A DNA stretch of 64,000 nucleotides from Acanthosepion pharaonis (lineage: Eukaryota; Mollusca; Cephalopoda; Sepiida; Sepiidae), in assembly GCA_903632075.3 (NCBI GenBank), contig CAHIKZ030002622.1, forward strand, positions 546,501 through 610,500, in the 5' to 3' direction. A model generated the notes under the pieces. It was not told where the DNA came from. It did no database searches and saw only the letters and a list, made by a program, of their open reading frames with translations. Below are positions 43,665 through 55,289 of the stretch, piece after piece. Both the position numbers and the translations under genes were made by a program. Numbering within the stretch: the stretch's first letter is position 1; each line of letters opens with the position of its first letter.

Positions 43665-44219
43665 ACTACATACACGTCCTGGGTAAGATGATAAACTACG
43701 TCCAACAGCAAGGCCTCTGACCAGGAGGTTTTGAGGAGTGTGGAACCACCTCTTAATTGCCAGTGTTCCCAGGTCCACCCTGACTCGGGGTGGTAGCATC
43801 TGTTAGGGTCCCAGCTATGGGCAAATAGTTATTCCCCAAACTGGGTCAAAACACTATGAAAGTGTAAAGATAGGATTTAATACCAGAAATACTTTGCAAA
43901 AAAAAATATTACCAGTTATACATTTTTTGAAAAAAAAGAAAAAATATTACCAGCAATATATATTTGAAAAAAAATTACTACCAGAAATAAATTTTGGAAG
44001 AAAAAAATTTTTACCAGAAATAGATTTGTTGTAGAAAAAAATATTACCAAAAATAGATTTTTTAAAAGAAAAAATATTACCAAAAATAGAGTTTTTGAAG
44101 GAAAAAAATATTACCAGAAATAGATTTTTCAAAAAAAATATTACCAACAATAAAATTTTGTTGGCATTAAATAACCCATTGAGGTTAATATGCAATAAAA
44201 CAAACCAAACAAAACCAAA
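43665..44219 (-). repeat. Composite repeat, family E (minus copy)
   Basis: Minus-strand order: a GGTTTGGTTTTGTTTGG start (near 44215), AACCTCAATGGGTTATTTAA, a run of ~30-bp units around TTGGTAATATTTTT (44160-43870), TTTTGACCCAGTTTGGGG, GCTACCACCCCGAGTCAGGG and GAGGCCTTGCTGTTGGACG. The same order is found on the plus strand at 46437-46945 and, shorter, at 47853-48232. The internal minisatellite varies in copy number. The class is unknown. Confidence 0.82.
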
Positions 44220-44220
44220 C

Positions 44221-44610
44221 CCTGACCAACCCCATTATGGCCACATCAAGTTAAGCAATGTCAAGCCTGGTCAGTAACTTGGAAGGGTTACCACTTGAGT
44301 ATACTAGGAGCTGTAAGCCTTGATGTGCATGTGGTGTAATCAATAATGGCTTATAATTAGAAATCACAAAACAGAGTTCCAGTTCCAATTGGGTTCATAA
44401 TATTCACTTATGCTCAAATACCTTTAACAAAGATATGAATCCACCTATTCTCCCCTCACATAAGGGTAAATTAGTGAGACTTATAGCACAAAGCCATTAT
44501 TATCTCAAAAAATAATCCAAAAAAATTTTACAATCTAAGAATATTTTCCAGGATTTAAATAAGCTGCAAAGGATTGATAAACCATAAAAAAGTGAATGAA
44601 TCAATCAACA
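44221..44610 (+). repeat. 5S-rRNA/tRNA composite SINE (plus copy)
   Basis: 5S-like head (44221-44325): CCCATTATGGCCACATCAAG, AGTTAAGCAATGTCAAGCC, GGTCAGTAACTTGGAAGGGT, TACCACTTGAG, GCTGTAAGCCTT. tRNA-like middle: GTGGTGTAATCAATAATGGC and GTTCCAGTTCC. Tail: GAATCCACCTATTCTCCCC to TGATAAACCATAAAAAAGTG. It adjoins the family E repeat. The order matches 28716-29118. Confidence 0.87.
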
Positions 44611-44953
44611 ACAACTGGATAACATGAAAATAGTCTGTCAGCCTTTTGAAGTCATTTTTATGACTCCTTCTGTATTCAAACTGAGTATGTTTTATAATAA
44701 CTGTAGTATTTTAGATGAACAAACAATTTAGATTTGAAATTTGTTATTAGTCCTGAACTTGATAAAAATAAAATATCTTACAATTTAAAAATGTTAAGAC
44801 TTTAAATAAATTGCAAATGGTTGAAAAGCCATAAAAAACAAATCAATCAATCAATAAAATACTGATTAGATACATAAACATGTCTTTTAGATTTATTTAC
44901 ATTCTCTGGTATGATATGAGATAGCAATATACATTTTTATATATCAAGAAACA

Positions 44954-45283
44954 AGGACACATGGCACAGTGGATAAAGGTGTTGGTTAGATCCAGTGACA
45001 AGACCCAAAGAGTGTGAGTTCAATACCTGGTGGAGAACTTTCAGAGGGAAAATTAATAGGAGATAACTGATAGCTGACATCCATCAAACATGGCACATGG
45101 AACTAGAACAGTCTACCCCAGTGAGCGAAATAACGGGTTCAGTTCAACATTCCAACCACCTGAAGAAGGCCGGAGCGTACAACAGCCGAAACGTTGTGAA
45201 AAATATGGCGACAAAGATGAGGACAATAGTCCAAATAATGTAAATAATCTACATAATACCTCTTCTCAGAAATATAGACAGAC
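44954..45283 (+). mobile_element. Complete 330-bp PLE-derived SINE-like unit
   Basis: A perfect 12-bp TSD, TATCAAGAAACA, lies at 44942-44953 and 45284-45295. The head has an A box TGGCACAGTGG (44962-44972) and a B box GTTCAATAC (45018-45026). The body has ATGGCACATGGAACTAGAAC, CCTGAAGAAGGCCGGAGC, AGCCGAAACGTTGTG, and ends CTTCTCAGAAATATAGACAG. It equals the terminal repeat of the PLE copy at 11759-12087. A single-orientation copy with clean ends shows the unit can move alone. A frame of 70 codons is open from 45090. Confidence 0.93.
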
Positions 45284-45389
45284 TATCAAGAAACAGTGTT
45301 AAGGAAATTGTAAGAAAAAATGAAAAAAGGTTTACTCATGATGCATTTTATCCATTAGGACTTAATTGAATGAAACATATCACAAGTAA

Positions 45390-46035
45390 ACTTTCTCCAT
45401 TCTCTGAAAATGTATAGAAACTACATTGGCCACAAAGTGAGGGATCAATTTATATATTGATTGTAATATAGAACTGACATCCACAACTTTATATCCACAT
45501 CATAATTTCTTGTTTGTTTATTGAATTCTGATTAAATATGAATCCACTTCTTCTCCCCACTCCCTTGGGTTTAATTAATTTTATCTAAAAAAAATATTTA
45601 AAAATTCTTACAATCTAAGAATATTTTCTAGGATTTAAATAACCTGCAAAAGGGTGAGAAGCCATAAAAAACAAAAATGAAATACTGATTAACAACACAG
45701 GCAGGTGTTTTAGATTTATTTACATTCTCTGGAATATAAATGTATATGAACTACCAGGCCCACAAAGTGAGGGATTAGTTTATATATTGAGTGTAATACA
45801 GAATTGATCCCTCACTTTATATCCACATGATATTTTCTTGTTTGTTTAACAAATTTTGATCAGGTATGAATCAACCACTTCACTCCACTTCAGTTATGGC
45901 TTAATTAGTAAGACATATTATTAAACCATTATTATCTCCCCCCCAAAAAAATTCTTACAATCTAAAAATATTTCTGGTTTTAAATAACCTGCAAAGTGTT
46001 GATAAGCTGTAAAAAATCAATCAATCATATATACA
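45390..46035. repeat. ~320-bp direct duplication
   Basis: Blocks at about 45395-45680 and 45720-46030 share CATTCTCTG, GGCCCACAAAGTGAGGGAT-type sequence, TTTATATCCACAT, TTTCTTGTTTGTTTA and the SINE-family tail ATCTAAGAATATTTTCTAGG. Each unit includes a composite SINE tail without a head. Drift is about 15-20% by eye. Confidence 0.75.
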
Positions 46036-46436
46036 ACTTTAATATGCATGAAAAGTGGGAAAATATCTGGTTTTTAGTCTTTGGCATTGTCTTCTGACAA
46101 TTTTAAAAGTCAGTGTAAATAATTTTAATGTATTTTGATGTGTTTGTTGCCTTAACCCTCCTAGTTTCAGTTTAAACTAATGTCTTTTGTTCCATATCTA
46201 GTAACCATTTTTTTTCAAATTCAGATTTTCTTTTATATGGAAACCTGAGATTATAGATTTTTGCATACTCACAAAGCATAGTCTGTAAAGAGATTCCTTT
46301 TTTTCGTAATTCTGATAAGAGTTAAAATGAGCTTATGTGATTTACACTAGACATATGTAACTTTGTGGATTGATACAGTTCTTCTATCAGATAAAAGCAA
46401 TCAGGAGAGTCAGAACTTGGAAGACAGTTTCCGATG

Positions 46437-46945
46437 ATTGGTTTGGTTTGGTTTGGTTTATTTTACAGCATATCAACCACAATGGGTTAATTAATACCAA
46501 CAATTTTTATTGCTGGTAATATTTTCCTTCAAAAATGTATTGCTGGTAATATTTTTTTCTCCAAAAATCTATATCTGGTAATATTTTCCCTGCAAAAATG
46601 TATCACTGGTAATATTTTTTCAGAAAATGTATAGCTGATAATATTTTTTTTCAAAAATGTATTGATAATAATGTATTGCTGGTAATAATTTTGAGAAAGT
46701 ATTTCTGGTATTAAAACCTAGTTTTACACTTTCATTGTGTTTTGACCCCAGTTTAGAAGGTTAACTATTTAGGCCATAGCTGGGACCCTAACAGGTGCTA
46801 CCACCCTGGGTCAGGATGGACCTGGGAACATCTGCAATTAAGAGGTGGCTCCATGCTCCTCAAAACATCCTGATCAGAGGCCTTGCTGTTGGACGTAGTT
46901 TATCATCTTACCGAGGATGTGGATATAGTTTATCACCATACCCAA
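46437..46945 (+). repeat. Composite repeat, family E (plus copy)
   Basis: GGTTTGGTTTGGTTTATTTT starts the copy, followed by CATATCAACCACAATGGG, then about seven ~28-bp units around ATGTATTGCTGGTAATATTT, TTTTGACCCCAG, GGTGCTACCACCCTGGGTCA and GAGGCCTTGCTGTTGGACG. It is the reverse of 43665-44219 in the same order. Confidence 0.85.
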
Positions 46946-47575
46946 GATGGAGTTTCTGATGAATGAGAAAATGTGTACCTAGTGTCAAACGCTGTAATTA
47001 ATGTATGTACACTTTATATTTATAAAAGAATTTGGTTAATTTCCTTAAAACATGGGAAGTCAACATCTTGACTATGTAATTATTTTCTCTGAGTCACACA
47101 TACTATCCATTTTAGATGTTGCTGCTGTTGGTAGTCCTCAGGTCCTGATGTAGTTTCTATTATCTGCTACTGTTTTTTTTTTTGTTTATGGTTCTGTAGC
47201 ACCAGTCCACAATATTCGGCAAAGGATGGTCTTTGCCAAGAGCTACAGACTTCATTCACTCAAAGCTCTTTTGTAACTGTTGTTTTTAGAAAGTGGTTGT
47301 ATACATCTGACAGTTTAGATATTTCTGAATGGGTTTGTTGTCATGCACAGTATCCATATGAAAATCTTGTTCTGGTGGAGCTATTTAAAAACATGACTCA
47401 AGTTTTCAAGTTAATGTTTGTTTTTTGTAGCAAGTTGTGGTGTTGGACAAAACTACATTCAGCACAACCAATTCTACATCTAATTTCTTTATGACCTATA
47501 CTAAATTTATTATAACTAATCCCTGTGACAAAGTAATTGAAATGTTTGGTATCTACTAATTCTACATCCTGAATT

Positions 47576-48340
47576 TTTATGATGGATTCTGGTTATGTGC
47601 CATCACTGCTTTCATTCCAATTCCAGATCTTAGTTTCTGTTTTGGAAAGGTTTATCTTGAGTCCTATTTCTTAGAACACTTGTTAGAGGATGTTTTCATT
47701 TTCATAATGGATTCTGGTTATGTGCCATCACTGCTTTCATTCCAATTCTAGATCATAGTTTCTGATTTGAAAAGGTTTATTTTGAGTTTTATTTCTTGGA
47801 ACACTTGGTAGAGGATGATGATTTTTCAAGATCATGCTTATCCCAGTCATTAAGTTGGTTGGTTGATTTTGATTAGTGGCATATCAACCTCTAGGGATTA
47901 TTTAATGCTGAAATCTAAATATTTCAAACGCAATTTTATGGCTTCAAATAAATATATACTATAAATAAGTATTGTTGGTAATTTTATAATAAATGGGTAT
48001 TGTTGGTAATTTTACTATAAATATATATTGTTGGTATTTTTTTATATAAAAATGTATTTTTATACTTTTATATTTTGTTTTTGCTGGGTGGAGGAGTCAC
48101 TAACAGGTGCTATCATCCAGTGTCAGTGTGGAGTTAAAAACAACAGCAATTAAGAGGTGGTTCAAAAAGCTCCAGTCTCCCAGTTAGAGGCCTTGCTGCT
48201 GGTTGTAGTTTATTGTCCTACACAGGACTACCAATCATTCCAATTCCAGATCATAGTTTCTGATTTGGAAAAGTGTATTTTGAATTTTATTTCTTGGAAC
48301 ACTTGGTAGAGGATGGTGATTTTTCAAGATCATTCATATC
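47576..48340. repeat. Triplicated LINE-C segment
   Basis: About 125 bp of LINE-C (TTCATTCCAATTCCAGATC to GAACACTTGGTAGAGGATG) occurs at about 47576-47697, 47703-47832 and 48235-48340. The first two are tandem; the third is separated by the family E repeat. Tandem duplication seems to have preceded that insertion. Confidence 0.8.
47853..48232 (+). repeat. Composite repeat, family E (third copy)
   Basis: GGTTGGTTGATTTTGATTAG and GGCATATCAACCTCTAGGG lead to three TTGTTGGTAATTTTA units and then GGTGCTATCATCCAGTGTCA and GAGGCCTTGCTGCTGG. It has fewer internal units than the other two copies. It splits the LINE-C triplication. Confidence 0.82.
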
Positions 48341-49200
48341 CCAACTATGAATACCTATGTCATCAGCATATATTGCATTCTGTGTCATCTTGGGATCCCC
48401 ATGCTACTCATGAAACAAAAAGTGTCATTTATTTTTGGTATTCATTTTATTAAGAGTGGCAGCTTGGATTCTAAGAGGCAGTAGGAAGACTGACATCACA
48501 GGAACACATATTGCATGTTGGCTCACTGTCCCTCTGTGGGTGATATTAAACTGGGTGTGGGAAGCATAGTGATGCTTCAGAATTCTTGAGACCCTCTGTT
48601 GAATTCACACAGTTTTGGATTTATATTCAAAATTCAGACAAAGGCAATGCATCACTGTCAGAATGTCCCAGCCATGAGACACTCCAGCCAATTGCTGACA
48701 ATTCTGGTCCTGGCCTTCGCATTCTGTAACACATACCCCTCTCATCATTAGTACATTCACCTGAGGAGGAAAAGCAGAATTGTTGAATTCTGTTGGGAGA
48801 TTTGTTTGGGATATGGTATGGGATGCTTAAATGATCAGTGCCCATCTTTTCACATCTGTGTTTGTAAATATGCTGGGCATAGTCTAGGAAAAGATTAAAT
48901 AAACTCATTTCCTCCTTGTCATACTATTGATAAGGTTTGAAAGGTTTCTATATTGGTTCTTGCCAAATACATAAGATTTTGTGGACCAATAATGTTCATT
49001 TATTAGATCAATGCATTCAGAACTTGGAAGGTGTTTTCTAATTGATGAGAAGAGGAAGTCTCTACTGATATGATCATAAGCTGCTGTGAGGTCAACACAG
49101 CAGGTAAAAAAATTCCTATTTGAGAGATATGCAATTTCATGGAGTTGTTTGATAACATATGCTATCATTACATCCCATACTAGAACAAAAAACAAAGTTC

Positions 49201-49712
49201 TGAGAAGTTGACTTTACTAAAATGATGAGAGCCTAGTTAATGTAATGTTCATTAATACTTTCAATAAATAATAAATAAAGTACTTGTCAAAAACTCTATG
49301 GAATAATATAAATGTTTCATCTCGGATTCTCGGTCATCCTAAAATATGTGTACAAGTTGACAGTTATCAACAAAAACAGATTAAAGAAGGGATAAATGGA
49401 ATCAGAGAAGAAACAAAAAGAAAGAAAGAAAGCCACTTGAATATTGGCAGCTTTTGTGTCAAAGATGACACAGACAGTCTTACATTTCATCAAAAAATTC
49501 TGTTCATTTGGATGAGAGTTTAAACTTTGAACTTACATTGTTCAATATTCTTACATCTTAAAACCTTAGAATATTTTCTCTGAAAGTGTTTTAAGTAAAA
49601 ACTTTTCAATTTTTCACAAAACTTTTCAACAAGAAAGTGAATAAAAAGGGAAAAGGTAATAGAGTTCTAGTGTTGAACATGTATGTATGTATGTACATAT
49701 AATAAGGTCTCT
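49201..49712. other. Unassigned stretch
   Basis: No recognised element. Confidence 0.5.
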
Positions 49713-50790
49713 TCAGATGAGACAACATGAAAACAGAAAACGAGGACATAAGGCAAAACGGAAAAGGAGAACAGAAGGAAAAACAGAAAAGAAGACCAGT
49801 AGGCAAAATGAAAAGGAGAAGAGAAAACAAAACAGAAAAGGAGACAAGGAGGAAAAACAGAAAAGAAGACCAGTAGGCAAAATGAAAAGGAGAAGAGAAA
49901 ACAAAACAGAAAAGGAGACAAGGAGGAAAAACAGAAAAGAAGACCAGTAGGCAAAATGAAAAGGAGAAGAGAAAACAAAACAGAAAAGGAGACAAGGAGG
50001 AAAAACAGAAAAGAAGACCAGTAGGCAAAACGAAAAGGAGAACAGAAAACAAAACAGAAAAGGAGAACAGAAAGAATAAAATATGAGAAATAGTAGAAGA
50101 AAAATATAAAAAGAAAGCAAAAAGAAAATACCAAACCAAGAAACAGAAAAGAAAAAACAAGAAACAGAAAAAAGATAAAAGAAGAAGAAAAGAATACTGT
50201 GAGAGGAAACAGAAAAAAAATGAAAAACAGAAATAAAAGCAGAAGGGTAAACATAATGAGAAAAATAAAAAAAGGAGAAAACAGGGAAAACATGAAAGGG
50301 AGAAACAGAAAAGAGTAACAAAAAAGTGAAGCAAAAAATAAGACATTCAAACCTGAAAGATATAGGAGGAAAAAACAGAAAATAATTGAGCTAAACTGAA
50401 GCAGGGGGTAACAGAAAAGTGAGGCAGAACAAAATAGAAAAGATAAGTAGGAATAAAAGAGAACAGAAAAACAGGAAAGAAAAAAGAAAAGTGAAATGAG
50501 AAAAAAACAGAAAAGAAAAACAGGGAGAAACAGAAAAAAGAAATATAGAAAACTGAAAGCAAAAACCAGAAAAAACAGAAAAGAGAAACAGAAAATTCAG
50601 AAAAAAAAACAAATGTGAAACAGAAAAAGTAACAAGAAACAGAAAAGAGAAGCAAAATAAAAAGGCAGAAAAAACAGAAAAGAGAAGCAGAGAAAACAGA
50701 AAGAAGCAAAAAAAGAAAACAAATAAATAACAGGGAAAAAAGAAGAGAAAAACAAAAGAGAAACAGCAAGAATTTTTATTTATTTTTTAA
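49713..50790. repeat. 1.1-kb polypurine tract with 74-bp tandem units
   Basis: The plus strand is almost all A and G with C. Between 49730 and 50060 a 74-bp unit (AAAAGAAGACCAGTAGGCAA, GAGAAGAGAAAACAAAACAG) repeats about four times at exact 74-bp steps (GACC at 49794, 49868, 49942, 50016). The rest is a diverged AACAGAAAAG repeat. All three minus frames stay open for 140-246 codons because a T/C-rich strand can hardly form stop codons. These are not genes. Mirror-like purine runs of this kind can favour triplex DNA. Confidence 0.95.
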
Positions 50791-50929
50791 TGTAGTAAAA
50801 ACAGAAAAGTGAAGTAGCAAAAACATATATGAAAAAAGAAAATTAGTCATAGTTTTAGATTTTTGAAAATGGGTTGGGGTGAGAATTTTTCAGCACAGTC
50901 TATATATATATATATATATATATATATTT

Positions 50930-51368
50930 TTATACAATTTCTCATGTGATCCAATAATTTTTTTCTTTTCAGATGATAAATTATATAAAAACTGTCTGAA
51001 TGTCCTTTTCATCTGAACGCTTTCAGCTATACAATTAGCCATTTTCAAGGTTGAAATATTGCATGTAGATGATGCTCTTATATTTGTGTTGTCAACAAGT
51101 ATGTTACGACTAGTGTCCAGTACATCTCCATAAATATTTAAATGAGATCTAGAGATCTAATAGAACTATGGTCAGAAAGGTGTAGAGTGAGTCTTCATGT
51201 CAAACATGTTGTAGTATGGCCTATATAATTATTTACATATTTTGATTCATCAGGAATACAATTTAAAAAATAAATAAATAAATAAAAAGGATATTCAGAC
51301 AATTTTTATATAATTTATCATCTGAAAAGAAAAAATTATTAGATCACATGAGAAATTGTATAAAAAAC
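50930..51368. mobile_element. MITE-like element with ~78-bp TIRs
   Basis: TTTTTATACAATTTCTCATG...TGTCTGAATGTCC (about 50928-51010) is repeated in reverse at about 51288-51368 with few mismatches. The 280-bp centre has no coding region. It abuts (TA)n (50899-50926) on the left. Long TIRs without transposase suit a non-autonomous DNA transposon. The TSD could not be fixed because of the TA tract. Confidence 0.88.
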
Positions 51369-51925
51369 TAAAAAGCACCTTGTCTGTTGTATTCAATGAA
51401 ATGTGCATGAAAGAAGGATTGCTGCCTAAATACACAATATATATATAAAGAAAATATTATGAGCAGAAAATGTTCAATGTTCACTTTATATTCATGCTTG
51501 ATAGCACATGCATGTGAGTGTCTTTGTGATGTTTTTTTATTGCCTTTAATACAGATGTGCATCCACTGCATGCTTTCATTAAAGGAAATATAAATAGATA
51601 TTTTCAATATTGTTATTTTTCCACATTAAATTTTTTTCCAGTTTTTGGTAAAAAAAAAAAAATCAACCTTGATGCACAAATCCATCACAAAATTCCATGA
51701 AAAATCAAAGACAGGATAAAAATTCATGCCATTCTTTATAGTTTAATAAATTTAATTTTATTTACCAAAATAAATCACAAGTTGTCTTATATTGCAATTT
51801 CTAAATGGTAACTAATAAAAAATAAGATGGCATTATGTAAGGGGTCAACAAAGTCAAAGTCATCATATGTAGTAATTTCTATAAGAAATGTAAACAAAAA
51901 TATCAGGACTGATGATAAAAAAAGA
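51369..51925. other. Unassigned stretch
   Basis: No recognised element. Confidence 0.5.
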
Positions 51926-52200
51926 AAACTACATATCAATTCGGCATTTAATCTCCTTCAAAGTAGTCCCCTTCTGAGGTCTCACATATTATCCAGCATC
52001 ATTTCCATTGATTGAAGCATTCCTAGAACTAGATTTTTAGAATATGAAGCAGCTGTCTCATCACATTCTACTGGATTTCCTTGACATCTTGAGATCTTGT
52101 TCCTTTCAAGTGTGATTTAATTTTTAGAAAGAAGAAAAAGTCACAAGGGGACAGATTTGGGGAATATAGTGGGTGTCAGGCCTAGGGAATGTTATACATA
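51926..52200 (-). pseudogene. Mariner-type transposase C-terminus, decayed
   Basis: Broken minus frames correspond to the end of a mariner-family transposase: HYIPQICPLVTF (for HYSPDLAPCDFF), KEQDLKMSRKSS (for KGTRFEDVEEIQ) and EGDYFEGD at the C-terminus. The last catalytic acid region is mutated. No TIRs were identified. Confidence 0.72.
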
Positions 52201-53116
52201 GCCAAAAACTGCTGTATAATCCATAGTTTTTAATGGGATCTCTCTCTGGTGTTCTGAGATAACCACAGTCTACACACTTTCCATCTATGCACTGCTATAG
52301 ACAAAAAAAAGTGTACAAGAATATTATAACTTACTGTGCAAGCATGACATAGTTCATGGTCAATTCGTGCAAAGTGGCCTAACTCTGCATACTTTAGCTC
52401 CATTACCATACAATCTTGTCCAATGTCAGAAAATACTGTATATACTCATGTATAAGGCAATTTCATTCATAGTGCAACAACTAAATTTACCTATGTATAG
52501 TGCTACTTGTCACCAAAAATACATGATTTTTAACCTATACAAAAAAATTACCTGTGTATAGTGTGACCCCCTATTTCTGTGTAAAAACTGATCATAAAAA
52601 CTCGAACTATATGCAAGTAGATATGATATCAGGGACGTTAATCAAAAAGTTGAAAAATTCACATCAAAACTTGCTACACACAACTACCTCTTCATCCCCA
52701 AAGATCCAAGATGATCATGGGGTCCAAAGTAGAGTTCTTTTGTTGGGTCAAGAAAGGTTGTGATTGGTGAGGATTGGTAGGGAAGTGCAAAGAATTACCA
52801 TATTTTGAGGCCAACTAAAGTCAAACCAATCTTGATTCTGATTTTCTTTTTTGACAGATAGCACAGAGAACACAAAATCTTCATCAAGATAAGACTTCGT
52901 TTTCTCCTTTGTTACTAGATTCTTAAACTGTGATTGCACTGGGTGCAATGGTGCAGATCATTAGCTTTAAGCAAGTGTACATGATTTAGCCTACTGTGGC
53001 AAATATGATATCAAGTTGGCAAAATATCCTCTCTGCCCAGTTCACATTTCCATCCTTTCTCATCTAATTGTTGGATGGGGGCTCATATGCTTTATTTTCT
53101 ATATTGCTTATGTTTG
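52201..53116. other. Unassigned stretch, possible DNA-transposon debris
   Basis: Around 52435-52570, TATACTCATGTATAAGGC and TACCTGTGTATAGTGTGACC echo each other and resemble short repeat motifs of non-autonomous elements, but no TIR pair could be fixed. Confidence 0.4.
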
Positions 53117-53520
53117 TGTTATATATGAATAAAGTGTCACTGTCAACACTGGAGTTTGAATATAGATCACCAGAGTCCAAACACAGGTGATCCTATTTTA
53201 AATAAGTAGATCATGTGATGGTAAAAGAAACGTATATATGGGAATTAGTGTGGCGTCTAATTGATCACTCATTTTACTCTATCCTTTATTGGTATACAGA
53301 TCACCATTTCTATTCTATCCTCTCTTACTATATGGTATGCTATTCACTATTCTATTCACTATTTCTATCCTCTATCTCTATACTATTCACTATACTATTT
53401 CTCAGTACTGATAACTATACAGATTACTATTCGGATCACTATTTGGTTTGTATTCAAGTGAGTATTATCGAGCAAGTACTATTAGTGTGAGTGTTATTCA
53501 AAGGCGTCTGACACCAGTAT
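53117..53520 (+). repeat. LTR-like repeat, family C (longest copy)
   Basis: Starts TGTTATATATGAATAAAGTG. It continues through CACAGGTGATCC, a CTATTCACTA-rich section, and GTGAGTATTATCGAGCAAGT, which matches the start of the window in reverse. After it (53560-53650) GTGACAACAAGTATTTGTTG occurs as imperfect short repeats. Its right end is uncertain. It is probably an LTR plus leader, with no coding region. Confidence 0.6.
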
Positions 53521-53689
53521 TGTTCAATGGTGTTACTATAGTTGTATCTGCAATTACAAAGTCTCTACTACAACGAGCATTATGAAAGTGACAACAAGTA
53601 TTTGTTGACATTACAAAAGTGGCAACGAGTGTTTGTTGACATCACAAAAGTTTGCCTATTGCTCGGTTCACACTCCTCCTTGGTTTATT

Positions 53690-53840
53690 GAACAGGAGTA
53701 AAAGTTTATCCTGTGTTTCCCATTTAGGATTTGGTTTCCAGTTCCTTCTAAAGTATTTTCATTCTCTTTCACTCCAAGTAAACTCTTGTGTCTTAGTGGA
53801 ATTATTGCCTTGCTTGGGGTGAAATGATTTAAAAAAATTT
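53690..53840 (+). pseudogene. LINE-A 3' UTR fragment
   Basis: CCATTTAGGATTTGG leads into CTTTCACTCC and the family end, TTGCCTTGCTTGGGGTGAAA plus A-rich sequence. Confidence 0.75.
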
Positions 53841-53894
53841 AATTTTATGTAGTTAACCATTTTCTTTCTAAAATCTGTAGGTCAAAATTAATTT

Positions 53895-54115
53895 CATGTT
53901 CAGTTTTTGGTTGTTTTTGTTTAGTGAAATATCAACATCTATGGATTATTTAATGCCAAAATCTAAATATTTTGTTGGTTGGGTTTGTTTTTTTTTTGTT
54001 TCATGGCATATCAACACCTCTATGGGTTACTTAATGCCAAAATCTAATTATGTTGATTGGTTTGATTGTTTTTGTTTTGTGGCATATCAACCACTATGGG
54101 TTATTTAATGCCATC
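53895..54115 (+). repeat. ~77-bp tandem repeat, three units
   Basis: CATATCAACACCTCTATGGG-type blocks recur at about 53925, 54006 and 54081 with ATTTAATGCCAAAATCTAA. Each unit is the first part of the family E repeat, here tandemly repeated without the rest. Confidence 0.82.
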
Positions 54116-54152
54116 ATTCAGAATGTTGTCCCCATCTTTAATGCCATATTCA

Positions 54153-54592
54153 ACATCAGCATCTGTCTATATTTCTGAGATGAGGTATTGTAACTATTTA
54201 CACTATTTACATCATTCAGACTGTTGTCCCCATCTTTATTTCCATATTCACAACATTTCAGCCATTATACGCTCTGACCTTCTTCAAGTGATACACATTG
54301 GAATTTCAAACTGAACCTTTTATTTAGTCCATGGTGGGGTGTAAATCATTCTAATCCCCAAGGACACATGGCATAGTGGATAAAACATGTTAGTTGAAGT
54401 AATCCAAAAAAGTGACTTGACCCAAAGAGTTGTGAGTTCAATACCTGGCCACAGCAGACTAAATAAAGGGTTCTGTTTGAAATTCTAATATATATCACTT
54501 GTAGAAGTTCAGAGTGTACAACAGCTGAAACATTGTGAATATGGTGATAAAGATGAGGACAACAGTCTGAACACTGTAAATAGTGTAAATCT
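54153..54592. mobile_element. Palindromic PLE-derived unit with tRNA-like head
   Basis: A minus-strand body (54153-about 54352, complete 3' end TCTGTCTATATTTCTGAG) meets a plus-strand unit with a full tRNA-like head (A box region ATGGCATAGTGGAT near 54366; B box GTTCAATACC near 54440). The plus body stops at CTGTAAATAGTGT, the same break point as in the other palindromes. Flanks show no clear TSD. Confidence 0.85.
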
Positions 54593-55285
54593 TTATACCA
54601 ATATTGTTTCATCTTCAAGTCATTTGATAACAAAATGATTGGTTACCTAACATAATTATTAATATAACATCGATAATGCATTTACTGAATCAAGCAGTAA
54701 AGAAAAGCAATAAGGTTAGAGTATAAAAGTCAGTGTTTTCTAACTTTAAAAACAAATTTTATTTTAGAAAAATAGAGACCTTATTTATCCACTTTGGAGA
54801 AGAATGGCTGAAAAGTATTTTCAAATGTAGAAATAGAAACATCTTTTGAGTTAACATGTCATTCATTTGTCAGAAAGAGCAAGCACTTGAACAACTAAAA
54901 GGCTTCATTATTGTAACAAGCACCAATGCTAAAAGACATTTTGTTAGCGCCATGGACAGTGCCATTACAACCAATGTTATCATTTCCATTAGTTACTAAT
55001 GGAACAAGCTCTAAGTTATTTCCCTGGTCAGTACTTGTCCACCTTCAAATCTGTTTTCCACATCTAATTGATTTTTTTCTCTCTACATTTATCACCAGTG
55101 CATTAAAGTATCTGCAGGCTTCTTAAATACTATCAACTGTTTTAAAATTATTATACATTGTTGCAAATATGATGACTCAAAAGTTTATAGTGAATTAAAA
55201 ATGTATATTTGGCTAGCATTTTTATATTAAAATAATCAATTATCAATCTATAATACATTATTTTTTTAAGATAAAATTTTAATTT
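54593..55285. other. Unassigned AT-rich stretch
   Basis: No recognised element. Confidence 0.5.
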
Positions 55286-55289
55286 AATG

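Larger units (their letters stand above)
47200..49200 (-). pseudogene. LINE-C reverse transcriptase
   Basis: This is a different non-LTR lineage. On the minus strand, 48905-49195 reads CVDLTAAYDHISRDFLF (motif A with catalytic Asp) and STKSYVFG. 48627-48908 reads SLFNLFLDYAQHIY (after motif B), IPYHIPNK and FCFSSSGECT. Near 48370 comes IYADDIGIHSW, motif C with an intact YADD. The thumb region is at 47250-47530 (EIRCRIGCAECSF, VMFLNSSTRTRFSYG). Frameshifts occur throughout. Part of the region after YADD is triplicated and a family E repeat is inserted. Confidence 0.9.

Noticed and set aside
43542..43799. 85-codon minus-strand frame as a possible host gene
   Set aside because: The sequence is part of family E, repeated at 46780-46945 and 48095-48232 where the frame is broken.
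49606..50769. Minus-strand open frames of 246, 227, 202 and 140 codons rich in Phe, Ser, Leu and Cys
   Set aside because: All frames of a pyrimidine-rich strand are open because stop codons need purines. Overlap in three frames shows base composition, not coding.
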